A DNA stretch of 64,000 nucleotides from Sporolactobacillus sp. CQH2019 (GTDB lineage: Bacteria; Bacillota; Bacilli; Bacillales; Sporolactobacillaceae): NCBI RefSeq assembly GCF_028765345.1, contig NZ_JARAJZ010000013.1, positions 51,987 through 115,986 of the forward strand, given 5' to 3'. Under the pieces are notes generated by a model. That model was not told the origin of the DNA and ran no database searches. It saw nothing but the letters and a program-made list of their open reading frames with translations. Positions 37,067 through 45,845 of the stretch are shown piece after piece; within the stretch, counting starts at the first letter, position 1, and the number at the start of each line of letters is the position of its first letter. The position numbers were made by a program, and so were the translations under genes.

Positions 37067-39340
37067 TTATTTGTTGTTCTTTTTTATTTTCGCCCCAAAT
37101 ACTGGAATGCCCAACTCATCTTCTGTCAGATTCCACTCTTCCGGCAAATTCCAAAACGTTTTAAATTCTTTTGCAAAGTTTTCGCTGAGCGCAAAACTGC
37201 CCGCATACATATGCTGGACTTGAACGGATGCTTCTTTCTTTAAAATGTTTCCTTTCTCTGCCTCCATCCACTCGCCCGTCGGGATTCCGCGCCTGAGCCG
37301 ATCTTTTCTTATTTGTTTGCGGCGCTTATCCGTCGTCTTCTCATCGACAACATACTTTCCTTTCTCATTTTTGCTGACATTCGCGCCATATACATTTTCT
37401 GCATAACGCGGCAGAATGAGGCCTTCATTTAAATCGTTTTCAATATTTTTCGGCAGACGCTCAAGCGGATCGCCAAATCCCGGACCTCCGCGGAGGTAGT
37501 TCAAATAAAGATCATAATTATCAAAAATGGTTTCAGTCGTAATCGATTGCTTATCGCGAATGATTTCTTTTGCTTCCATTAATTTCTCATATTCAGGATA
37601 GTCCGGATCACTGTCTCCCCCGGTCGGAATCGGCAACCCTTTTTTAATCCGTTCCCTTAAATCTGTCCCATGTGCTTCAAAACGGTAACCTGAAGCGGCG
37701 GGATAGCCGCCCATCAAACCACAGTCACTGGACATATAGCCATTGCCCATAAAAAACATTGTCCAATCCTTCGCCCCGTATACCATTCGCAGTGTCTCAT
37801 AACCGCAGCCGCCGCGGTATTTTCCATAACCGGCCGTATTCGGCTTAACGCTGCGTCCTAGATAAAGAAGCGGTTCGGCCAGTTCCCAAATTTCCATGTC
37901 ACCCATATCACCTTCAGGATTCCAAATCGCCGCCGCATGGCTGATGCCGTCCTTGACTGCACCTGCACCAACCCCTTCAGCCGCCGACTCAAAACTATTC
38001 ACCGCGTGATTTTCGTTAAACTGATTATATCCGCCGCCTTGCAGCCAATTGGACGTATTTGCATTCCCGGCATTCACTTCTTCTAAATAACCGCGGGCAA
38101 AGTAGTTGCGGCTGAGCGCGCGCCACAATGGACTCCATGCAGAAACAAGGAAATGCCAGGCGTAGCTGTGTGCGGTGCGGATATCATCCGGATTGAGCCA
38201 TGAACCATACGGGAGATCAAAGCTGCTCGCATACAGCGGCCCGTCATTGACACGATCATTGGGAATGAGCGTTTGGGACATCATGACCCATATCCCGCTC
38301 GTAATAGAAACCGGTGTTGCATTATAACTGTGCCATCCCCAACGATTTACCCCTTCAAAGTTGATCTGGAATTTTCCATCCTTGTGAACCGTAAGTTCGG
38401 TAGGCGCATGCATAATGGTATTGATGCGGGCATATGGAGGGACATCAAGGCCTTCATAAGGAACGTCAACGAATGAAACTTGACGGTATTTCCCCGGAAT
38501 CAGCAGAGTCTTCACTTGATTGACAAAGCCTCTCCGCCCATCTTCAATCACTTCGCGAATAAAATGTTTATATGTGTCCGCGCCCTCTTCTTTGATGATG
38601 TCGAGAACAAGATCCCGGATCATGTGGCACCCGGCAATACGCGTCCGCTCATCAAGAAGCCAGTATTTTGTCGTCCGTACCGAGCGCTGGCTTTCGATGA
38701 CCCAATCTTTCAGCAAGGTATCGTCTTTGCCGATTTTCCGGCAGGCCACTTGATAACCGTCGTCATAACGGGTCACCGGCCCCACGGTCATGCTTCCCGG
38801 CGCCGTTGCGCCGACATCAATAACGTGCGTGACACCGCCGACCCAGCCTATCAGCTCATTTTGATAAAAAATCGGAACAATCGTATGGACATCGCAGGGG
38901 TGAACATTCCCGATTTGGCAGTCATTATTGCAGAAAATATCGCCATCCTCAATACCCGGGTTCACCTCATAATCATTTTTAATCATATATTTAATAGCGG
39001 CACCCATTGTACCGACATGAATAATAATACCGGTTGATGTCACAATTGAATCGGCGTCCGGGGTGTAAAGTGTAAAACATAATTCTCCTTCTTGTTCAAC
39101 AATCGGTGAAGCGGCAACTTTTTTGGCTGTTTCCCTGGCGTGCACAATGCCTCCGCGCAGTTTTGAGAAGATTTTTTCATAGCGGATCGGATCACCTTCT
39201 TTTAACGGCAGTGTCTTTAATCCGGCATAATATCCGGTTTCACGGCTGAGATCATCAGTCTCCCTGCGCATTTGCTGAAGCGTTTTCCCGTCCCAGCCGA
39301 TGCTTTTACGGCTGTTCAATCGTTTATCGATTTTCGCCAT
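37067..39340 (-). CDS. acxB: acetone carboxylase alpha subunit (HyuB family)
   Basis: 757 residues, a hydantoinase B/oxoprolinase family protein close in length to the 776-residue alpha subunit of Xanthobacter acetone carboxylase. HyuB-type motifs include NDCQIGNVHPCDVHTIVPIF, WVGGVTHVIDVGATAPGSMT, and near the C-terminus NYLRGGPGFGDPLERLP. AAAGGAGG precedes ATG 39340. It lies 21 bp downstream of acxA and 19 bp upstream of acxC, all one operon. Confidence 0.92.
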   Translation of the reverse strand: MAKIDKRLNSRKSIGWDGKTLQQMRRETDDLSRETGYYAGLKTLPLKEGDPIRYEKIFSKLRGGIVHARETAKKVAASPIVEQEGELCFTLYTPDADSIVTSTGIIIHVGTMGAAIKYMIKNDYEVNPGIEDGDIFCNNDCQIGNVHPCDVHTIVPIFYQNELIGWVGGVTHVIDVGATAPGSMTVGPVTRYDDGYQVACRKIGKDDTLLKDWVIESQRSVRTTKYWLLDERTRIAGCHMIRDLVLDIIKEEGADTYKHFIREVIEDGRRGFVNQVKTLLIPGKYRQVSFVDVPYEGLDVPPYARINTIMHAPTELTVHKDGKFQINFEGVNRWGWHSYNATPVSITSGIWVMMSQTLIPNDRVNDGPLYASSFDLPYGSWLNPDDIRTAHSYAWHFLVSAWSPLWRALSRNYFARGYLEEVNAGNANTSNWLQGGGYNQFNENHAVNSFESAAEGVGAGAVKDGISHAAAIWNPEGDMGDMEIWELAEPLLYLGRSVKPNTAGYGKYRGGCGYETLRMVYGAKDWTMFFMGNGYMSSDCGLMGGYPAASGYRFEAHGTDLRERIKKGLPIPTGGDSDPDYPEYEKLMEAKEIIRDKQSITTETIFDNYDLYLNYLRGGPGFGDPLERLPKNIENDLNEGLILPRYAENVYGANVSKNEKGKYVVDEKTTDKRRKQIRKDRLRRGIPTGEWMEAEKGNILKKEASVQVQHMYAGSFALSENFAKEFKTFWNLPEEWNLTEDELGIPVFGAKIKKNNK

Positions 39341-39361
39341 GCGGCAAACCTCCTTTTACAA

Positions 39362-41494
39362 TTAAAGTTCTTTCAAGTGAAAAATGCGGTGAGCATCCAG
39401 ATACGTTTCAAATCCAGCCGGTATAACAAAGGTAGTGGCCGGCGATTCAAGAATGGCGAAGGATTGAATACGATTCCCCGGTTTCAATTTTTCCATCTCC
39501 CAAATATCCGCTTTTAGCCATTCTCCTTTCCAGTACACACTGCGTTTGCCAAGAAAAGCGTCTGCCGGCGGTGTTTCACCTTCGGACGGCTCCTCCGAAA
39601 TTCTCGGCTTGGCGACTTCCACAACACCGCGGATGATTGCGCCTGTGATACTATAACCCAGTTCAGGCGATGTGGCCGCCTTTGCGTAAACTCTCGTATA
39701 AGTCGCTTCGAAAGCCTTCACTAGCGCATCCCAGTCATCCACACGGCGAAATGCCTTTATCGGCGCTTCAATCTCCAAATCATTTAATTGTCCCTGATAC
39801 TGCATCCGGAAATAGAGGCGGAAATCCACATCTTTTTTGGCAAACTGGTTTTTTTCAAATTCCCCGGCAACCTTTTCCATTAATTCATCCCAGACGTACT
39901 GTAATTCTCTGCCGCCGATCAGCTTTTGGTCATCCTCAGCATCGGCGTCGACATTGATATCGAGTGTTTTATCATAGCGGTATTCGAAATCCGCTGCTCC
40001 GCAGCCAAACGCGGAAAATCCGGCGGCCCATGCAGGAACAAGCACATCCTCGAATCCGAGGTTCTTTGTATAGCCCGCCGTATGAAGCGGTCCGCCGCCG
40101 CCGTATGAAAAGCAGACATACTGTGAAGGTGAATAGCCTTTGCCTAAAATCATTGATTCCAGATAATTGCGCAACTGCGACTCAAGCAAGTCAATCACGC
40201 CGTAGGCCGCATCCTCTACCGTTAGTCCCAGTGGATCGGCAATCTGTTCTTTCACCGCTGCATAAGCGCGATCGGGATCAAGCTGGATCTCGCCGCCAAG
40301 AAAGTTATTTGGGTTGATTAACCCGAGAATAACATGGCAGTCGGTGACCGTCACCGTATTCAAACCGCCTTCCGGATAACAGACGCCCACTTTCGAGCCG
40401 GCACTGTCCGGCCCCAGTGTCAGAGATTTGAAATTCGGATCGATTCTGACAAAACTGCCGGCCCCCGCTCCAACTGTATCCATCGCGACCAGCGGCAGTG
40501 ATAGAACCAATCTTGCCATATCCGGACTTGTATTGATGCTTAAATCGCCTTGAGTGATGAGCGCCATATCAAAGCTCGTGCCTCCGATATCCGAACAGGC
40601 GATATTACGGATACCAAGATGTTCGCCAAGATATTTCGCACCAATGACACCGCCGATCGGGCCGGAAACCAGAGTTCTTGCCAATTCATTTGCCTGTGTG
40701 CTAATCGTTCCGCCGTGGCTCGCCATGACACGGAGATCAAAATCTGCCCCATGCGCCTTCAGCATGCGATCGATTTTTGCCAATGTCTCACGGGATGGAT
40801 CGGCTGCATAGGCTTCAATGATCGTGGTATTGGTCCGATGGGTTTCTTTTCTCACGGGATAGTAGTCAACCGAAGCAAAAACAGGGGTGTTTTTTCCCGC
40901 TTTCTTTATTGTTTCTCTGGCGATATCTCTGATCCTGCGTTCATGGGCCGGATACTTATAAGAGTGAAGCAAGCTTATCACAATCGCTTCCACATCCTGC
41001 CTGAGCAATTCCAAAACAGCCGGTTCGACTTCTTGTTCATAGAGCGGAATGATAACGCTTCCAAAAAGATCCACTCTTTCGGTAATCCCTTTCGTCCATT
41101 CCCTCGGTACAAGCGGCGGATCAAAGCGGTGAGTATTTAAATGCAACCGGTCGGAATAGGAATAGCCTAAATAAGACTGAATCGCCCGGCCCATACGGTG
41201 AAAATCTTCCATTCCTTTGTTGACGATCAAACCGACACGACGCCCGTTTCTCGAAACGAGACGGTTGAGCATCGCTGTGCCAGAGTACACACCGGCCAGG
41301 AGCTTCGGAAATTCATCCTCGACGCTTGACCCCCAGTATGTGAGTGCATCTCTTGCGGAGTTCAGCAAGCCGATCGATTCATCTTCCGGCGTTGACTGCG
41401 CCTTCCCAACGACAAAATCACCGTGATCATCAATGATGAATGTGTCGGTCATCGTACCGCCGGCATCGATGGCCAGAATCTGCGCCTTTCTCAT
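39362..41494 (-). CDS. acxA: acetone carboxylase beta subunit (HyuA family)
   Basis: 710 residues, the ATP-using hydantoinase A/oxoprolinase family (known beta subunits are about 717). The N-terminal ASKHA phosphate loop is AIDAGGTMTDTFII, and the second nucleotide motif is IACSDIGGTSFDMALI. CFSYGGGGPLHTAGYTKNLG is typical of the C-terminal half. It should phosphorylate acetone and bicarbonate using ATP. First gene of the operon. The sigma-54 promoter is 45-60 bp upstream of its start. AAGGGGAGA precedes ATG 41494. Confidence 0.93.
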   Translation of the reverse strand: MRKAQILAIDAGGTMTDTFIIDDHGDFVVGKAQSTPEDESIGLLNSARDALTYWGSSVEDEFPKLLAGVYSGTAMLNRLVSRNGRRVGLIVNKGMEDFHRMGRAIQSYLGYSYSDRLHLNTHRFDPPLVPREWTKGITERVDLFGSVIIPLYEQEVEPAVLELLRQDVEAIVISLLHSYKYPAHERRIRDIARETIKKAGKNTPVFASVDYYPVRKETHRTNTTIIEAYAADPSRETLAKIDRMLKAHGADFDLRVMASHGGTISTQANELARTLVSGPIGGVIGAKYLGEHLGIRNIACSDIGGTSFDMALITQGDLSINTSPDMARLVLSLPLVAMDTVGAGAGSFVRIDPNFKSLTLGPDSAGSKVGVCYPEGGLNTVTVTDCHVILGLINPNNFLGGEIQLDPDRAYAAVKEQIADPLGLTVEDAAYGVIDLLESQLRNYLESMILGKGYSPSQYVCFSYGGGGPLHTAGYTKNLGFEDVLVPAWAAGFSAFGCGAADFEYRYDKTLDINVDADAEDDQKLIGGRELQYVWDELMEKVAGEFEKNQFAKKDVDFRLYFRMQYQGQLNDLEIEAPIKAFRRVDDWDALVKAFEATYTRVYAKAATSPELGYSITGAIIRGVVEVAKPRISEEPSEGETPPADAFLGKRSVYWKGEWLKADIWEMEKLKPGNRIQSFAILESPATTFVIPAGFETYLDAHRIFHLKEL

Positions 41495-41538
41495 TTTATC
41501 TCCCCTTTCAAGCTTATTTCGTGCTCAGCAATTTTCAA

Positions 41539-41554
41539 TGCAAGGATCGTGCCA
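41539..41554 (-). promoter_or_regulatory. sigma-54 (-24/-12) promoter of acxABC
   Basis: The minus strand reads TGGCACGATCCTTGCA, an exact match to the consensus TGGCACG-N4-TTGCA. The -12 element ends at 41539, 45 bp before the acxA start codon. The divergent gene encodes a sigma-54 activator, as required. Confidence 0.92.
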
Positions 41555-41614
41555 ATTTCCAAAAGATGAAAGCATCCGTCTTTTTAGCCTAATAAACCGA
41601 ATGAATTGTTGCGA

Positions 41615-41637
41615 ATCGCTACAGCTGTATCGCTACA
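41615..41637. promoter_or_regulatory. probable activator binding site (UAS)
   Basis: ATCGCTACA occurs twice as a direct repeat (41615-41623 and 41629-41637), 14 bp apart. A perfect palindrome TACAGCTGTA (41620-41629) lies between the two. The site is 60-100 bp upstream of the sigma-54 promoter, the usual place for an enhancer-binding protein site. The protein bound is inferred to be the divergent regulator. Confidence 0.5.
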
Positions 41638-41780
41638 CGTTCTATGCATGTGCACAACCGCTCCGTCTTTTTGCTCCTTGCTGTCGCCCAAGGCCGTTCA
41701 CAATTTGAAAGCATTTTCATTTCTTTCTTCAGTATGAAATGTTAAAATGGTTTTGAACTTTTCAGGCAGGGAGGACAGAG

Positions 41781-43772
41781 ATGCGGAATCCTTATCTATC
41801 CATTTTCTCAACACATGACTTGCCCAGTAAAACAAGGGAATTAGAAAATTTGTGGGATATGTATGTTGTAAAATGTCGAGAAGAGGCTATATTGGATAAG
41901 ATCAGAGAAAGTGTTTTGCATTCCTGGAGACGTTGTCATCATGCAGGCGTCGATCCTGCACAGTTGCGAACAAGGCAGATATTAACTGATCAAGAGTTGA
42001 ACCATTTGCTGAAAACATCGGAGATCTATTGGGTTGCAAAGCCGATTATCGATGAATTATTTTATAAAATGTCAGGAACAGGCCATCTGATCACGTTGTC
42101 TGATCAAAATGGCCGAATTATTTATTTAAAAGGCGATCCGCCGACAATTCGCAGAGCCGAAAACATGAATTTTGCTGCCGGTATGGACTGGAGCGAAAGT
42201 ACTGCGGGCACAAATGCAATTGGCACAAGTATTGTCACGAAGGGCCCGATTCAGATTTTTTCCGCCGAGCATTTTTGCCACGGCTGCCATCCCTGGTCAT
42301 GCTCCTCCGCACCTATCTTTCATCCTGTTACACAAGAAATCATCGGAACCATTGATTTCACAGGAATTTGGGCCCACGCTCAGCCTCACACATTAGGGCT
42401 GGCAGTATCGATAGCTCAAGTGATCGAAACAAAGCTGGCGGAAAGCTACCTGGAAAAAACCTGTCATCTTGTAGAAACTTTTTTCCGCTCAGCTGATAAA
42501 TGGAAAACCGATCATGTTTTAGTGCTTAACCACGACTTTTTTGTTGTTAAAAGCAGTGAAAAGCTGGCTCACTTTTTCAAACTATCCCCCGCCTCAAAGT
42601 TATCTAACCATCCTGATTTTCAGTCCTTAATCAAGGACTATATACGTGCACCGGATTCCAGCTCAAATCTTGTCGCGAATGCATGCTTAATTCAAAATTT
42701 TCTGGTCGTCGATATTGAACCCATTTATTTTCATAAGGTTCTTGCCGGTTATTTGATTGTATTAAAAGACGCTGATATCGGAAGAACATCTGAATCTCCA
42801 TCAGAAATCCCCGCGCAGGCCGGACCTTGGGCTGAGGTGATTGGGCATTCAAAATCTTTTGCGGCGGCAATAAATAAATGCCGCAAGACCGCTTCATCGA
42901 ATGTGCCGATTATTGTATTAGGCGAAAGCGGCACCGGGAAGGAAAAAATCGCACGGACCATTCACCGATCAAGCAACAAAAACCGTAAACCGTTTTTGGC
43001 TATTAACTGCGGTGCGATCCCAAAAGAGTTAGTAAGCAGTGAACTGTTCGGGTATGAACGGGGGACATTCACCGGCGGCATGGCAGGAGGGAAAAAGGGG
43101 ATCTTCGAAGAAGCAAACGGAGGCACTCTCTTTTTGGATGAAATCGGCGAAATGCCGCTTGACTCACAAATTCACCTGCTCAGAGTTCTTCAAGAGAGAG
43201 AAGTCACCAGACTAGGATCTTCTCAACCTATCCCAGTAGATGTCAGGATCATCGCCGCAACGAACAAAAACTTGCTCGCCCTTTGTAAAAAGGGCGAGTT
43301 TCGTAAAGATTTATTTTATCGTCTTAATGTCGTGTCGGTAACCATTCCGCCTCTCCGTGAACGAAAAGATGATATTTTACCGATCACAAATTATTTTTTA
43401 AAACAATTCGTTGAAAAATATGAACGAACCAGCCTGTCACTTTCGGATCATGCGTTGTCATTTTTTTTAGATTACTCATGGCCGGGCAACATTAGAGAGC
43501 TGCAAAATGTTCTGGAACACGCTGTTATTTTCAGCGAATCTTCTTTCATAGAAATGGAGCATTTGCCCAGTTATTTAATAGAATGCGGGAATCATTTATC
43601 TGCGGACGATGCAGCGGCGAATATGCCTCCGTTAGATGCGGAAGAGAAAAAAATACTGCTTCAGCTTTTAGAAGAGAGCGGCTGGAACATATCGGCGGTC
43701 GCTAAAAAAATGAACATCGCTCGCTCCACTCTGTATCGAAAGCTAAAGAAATACCGGCTCAGACTCAGATAA
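41781..43772 (+). CDS. AcoR/AcxR-type sigma-54-dependent activator
   Basis: 663 residues. An N-terminal GAF sensor region (about 80-220, with TAGTNAIGTSIVTKGPIQIF) precedes the AAA+ domain. Walker A is GESGTGKE (381-388), Walker B is GGTLFLDE (447-454), and a Fis-type HTH lies near 625-660 (WNISAVAKKMNIARSTLYRK). The sigma-54 contact loop reads GTFTGG instead of GAFTGA. It is divergent from acxABC, whose promoter is sigma-54 type, so it is the likely acetone-responsive activator. GGGAGGA precedes ATG 41781. Confidence 0.9.
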   Translation: MRNPYLSIFSTHDLPSKTRELENLWDMYVVKCREEAILDKIRESVLHSWRRCHHAGVDPAQLRTRQILTDQELNHLLKTSEIYWVAKPIIDELFYKMSGTGHLITLSDQNGRIIYLKGDPPTIRRAENMNFAAGMDWSESTAGTNAIGTSIVTKGPIQIFSAEHFCHGCHPWSCSSAPIFHPVTQEIIGTIDFTGIWAHAQPHTLGLAVSIAQVIETKLAESYLEKTCHLVETFFRSADKWKTDHVLVLNHDFFVVKSSEKLAHFFKLSPASKLSNHPDFQSLIKDYIRAPDSSSNLVANACLIQNFLVVDIEPIYFHKVLAGYLIVLKDADIGRTSESPSEIPAQAGPWAEVIGHSKSFAAAINKCRKTASSNVPIIVLGESGTGKEKIARTIHRSSNKNRKPFLAINCGAIPKELVSSELFGYERGTFTGGMAGGKKGIFEEANGGTLFLDEIGEMPLDSQIHLLRVLQEREVTRLGSSQPIPVDVRIIAATNKNLLALCKKGEFRKDLFYRLNVVSVTIPPLRERKDDILPITNYFLKQFVEKYERTSLSLSDHALSFFLDYSWPGNIRELQNVLEHAVIFSESSFIEMEHLPSYLIECGNHLSADDAAANMPPLDAEEKKILLQLLEESGWNISAVAKKMNIARSTLYRKLKKYRLRLR

Positions 43773-43906
43773 CGCTGATATTAAAAAATCGGCGGAAAAG
43801 CCATCTGAAGAACTTATACGGACAGCTTTTGGAAAATGCCGATGAGAGGACAGCCAAATCATCTGACCATGCCTTTGACGAAATTAAAATCATAAAATGC
43901 TCATCT

Positions 43907-43938
43907 TGCCTGCCTATCCTTTAACGGCAGGCATTTTT
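43907..43938 (+). terminator. rho-independent terminator after the activator gene
   Basis: TGCCTGCC (43907-43914) pairs with GGCAGGCA (43926-43933) around an 11-nt loop, followed by TTTTTA. It lies 135 bp after the activator stop. Confidence 0.8.
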
Positions 43939-44989
43939 ATGTCAGTGTATCACACTCACATGAAAGAACTTCCGAATCGATATCCCGACAAATCAGAGTT
44001 CTCCAAAAGCCTTGAAGCTGGAAATTATTTCTAGTCACCATTTATTTTAAAAAACGACAACAATTGAAAACTACTGATGCCTAGCAGATCGAAGGCCCTT
44101 CCAGCGCCAAAAAAGGATCTGCGTGTCAATACTGTGAAGACCTTATTTCTTTATAATTTTATTTATATTGTAATAATGAAGTAATACACAATTGGTAAAA
44201 TTAGACTGAATTAGATTATGAAAAGAGGAAATGGTATGTGCAGACAGGAAAAGACACTAAAGGAATGGCTAATAGGGCAGATTAAACTGTTACCTGAAGA
44301 CGGATTAAAATACATTGAGAAGTCATTAATCGACTACATGAAAAATAAGATTCAAAAATAAATGAATATGGCATACCCTGATATTTTTATCAGTCACTTC
44401 TTTATCCAAAATAAAAGTTAGAAATACAAAAAAGGATCATATGAATTGATTTCTGTTATCAGATTATAAATTATTTAAAAATTTTTTCGGAGGATGCAAC
44501 GGATATCGATCTAAATTCGGATGTTTTCATAAGTTCTTCCGGATCCAGATCAATTTTTGTTGGATCGATATTGACGGACTAATCGCCAGCATGATGATGT
44601 CTAACTGCACGATAAAAGTATGCACGGCACCATCTTTGACTAAAACTGATGGCTTGTGGGCGTGCACTTCGTCAATTTCACCGTGACGCACAATTGGGAT
44701 AGAAATATAAAAAGCAGATTATTCGATGATCGAACAGCGTAAAGAATACCCAAAATAGTGAATATGCATCAATTATCTGGCTTCTAACTTAATTAGAGAA
44801 AAAAGTGCATCCCATTTGGATGCACATCTTCACTTTGCCCATGATTCAATGGGTGCCATTGTCTTTGTTTCGGCAGCCATGCAATACCACAATTTTTGGT
44901 TTTTCTGGGGTGCTTCGATGTCCTGCAAGAGCATCGCAGGACATGGCACATTGCTCATACCGAGTATTGCGGCTAATCATTTTGTATTT
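43939..44989. other. mostly non-coding region with one small ORF
   Basis: Apart from the small ORF at 44236-44361 I see no gene. A perfect 8-bp stem (GTGCATCC 44804-44811, GGATGCAC 44817-44824) and fragments without ribosome sites are present. No iteron-like direct repeats were found beside the rep gene. Confidence 0.4.
44236..44361 (+). CDS. small hypothetical protein, 41 residues
   Basis: ATG 44236 follows AGAGGAAATGGT. The product begins MCRQEKTLKEWLIGQIKLLP and ends in a lysine-rich amphipathic helix (LIDYMKNKIQK). It is charged and predicted helical with no signal peptide. It resembles the many 40-residue cytosolic proteins of Bacillales, but I cannot name the family. AT-rich flanks upstream could hold a promoter. 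Confidence 0.5.
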   Translation: MCRQEKTLKEWLIGQIKLLPEDGLKYIEKSLIDYMKNKIQK

Positions 44990-45739
44990 TTAACCGCCTT
45001 TTCGGACGGCTTGTTCGATTGTGAAGCGTACCGTTGCGACGGATCTGCCGGATTTCACCGGTGCATACGAAATTTTGAAATGACCGGTCTCGTTGATCTC
45101 ATCAACTGCCGGATCGATGACACGGCGCTTTAAGTCAACCCAGCGTTCCAGCTTTCCATCACCCACATCCATTAGATAGCGCAACTGTTCCAATGTCAGC
45201 GGCAGCTCATGAAACTTCTCGTGGATTCGTAAGACCTCATACAGCCGTGAACTGTATTTGCTCTTCAGATGCACATCGCCCTGTGCTCTCTCATAGTCAG
45301 AGGTCTGAAATCGATCGTGCAGACTCGTGATGTAAGGATAAAGCACCGGGCTCAGTATGACAACAAACTCGGCAGTTTTCTGATCATAAATTGCGTCATC
45401 GATCCAGCTTGTCAGTAATTCCCGGCTCTCCCCCTCTACCTGCCGTATCCAAAATGAATGATTACTGATCTTCCGCAGGATGTCTTTCAGAAGATCAGGG
45501 TCATCAGGCAGATCGGACGATTTCAACGAAACACTCTTCGGCTGAAATCGGACATAAGGATGATCCGTTTGAACGGTGCAATATTTAATCAAGTAAAAAA
45601 GCATCCGATTTTCTTCAAGACTGCCAATTCTTTGATGCGTTTCTTTAAATAGTTTATTTGCTTTTATTGACCAGTAAACTCTGTCTTTTATCGGTTTCAT
45701 GATTAGTTTGTCACTTTGGCTCATTTGTTGATGATACAT
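44990..45739 (-). CDS. Rep_3-family replication initiator protein
   Basis: About 249 residues with the two winged-helix domains of plasmid RepB/RepA initiators. The N-terminal domain has the RVYWSIKANKLF segment, and the signature KSKYSSRLYEVLRIHEKF lies in the middle. The second winged helix has LTLEQLRYLMDVGD, then WVDLKRRVIDPAVDEINE and FKISYAPVKSGRSVATVRF. ATG 45739 is preferred because AAAGGCGG is 8 bp upstream; the longer frame to 45880 runs through the operator palindrome. Rep_3 proteins start plasmid replication. No iterons are seen, so this may be an integrated plasmid relic or a repurposed DNA-binding protein. Confidence 0.85.
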   Translation of the reverse strand: MYHQQMSQSDKLIMKPIKDRVYWSIKANKLFKETHQRIGSLEENRMLFYLIKYCTVQTDHPYVRFQPKSVSLKSSDLPDDPDLLKDILRKISNHSFWIRQVEGESRELLTSWIDDAIYDQKTAEFVVILSPVLYPYITSLHDRFQTSDYERAQGDVHLKSKYSSRLYEVLRIHEKFHELPLTLEQLRYLMDVGDGKLERWVDLKRRVIDPAVDEINETGHFKISYAPVKSGRSVATVRFTIEQAVRKGG

Positions 45740-45772
45740 ATATATTGCCGCCTTTACTGTTTCATGATAAGA

Positions 45773-45820
45773 TTTAAAAGTGACATAAAATATAAATTGA
45801 AAATATATGTCACTTTTAAA
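45773..45820. promoter_or_regulatory. 15-bp inverted repeat between rep and the ABC genes
   Basis: TTTAAAAGTGACATA (45773-45787) and TATGTCACTTTTAAA (45806-45820) are perfect inverted repeats with an 18-bp spacer. They lie in the middle of the 106-bp divergent region, 34 bp from the rep start and 26 bp from the permease start. Rep_3 proteins commonly repress themselves at such palindromes, so this is a candidate shared operator. Confidence 0.75.
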
Positions 45821-45845
45821 CTTTGTTGGGGGAGGTGGTTTATTC

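Noticed and set aside
37022-41708. Plus-strand ORFs opposite acxABC
   Set aside because: Long antisense frames in GC-richer genes; they lack ribosome sites, and the minus-strand frames are conserved families.
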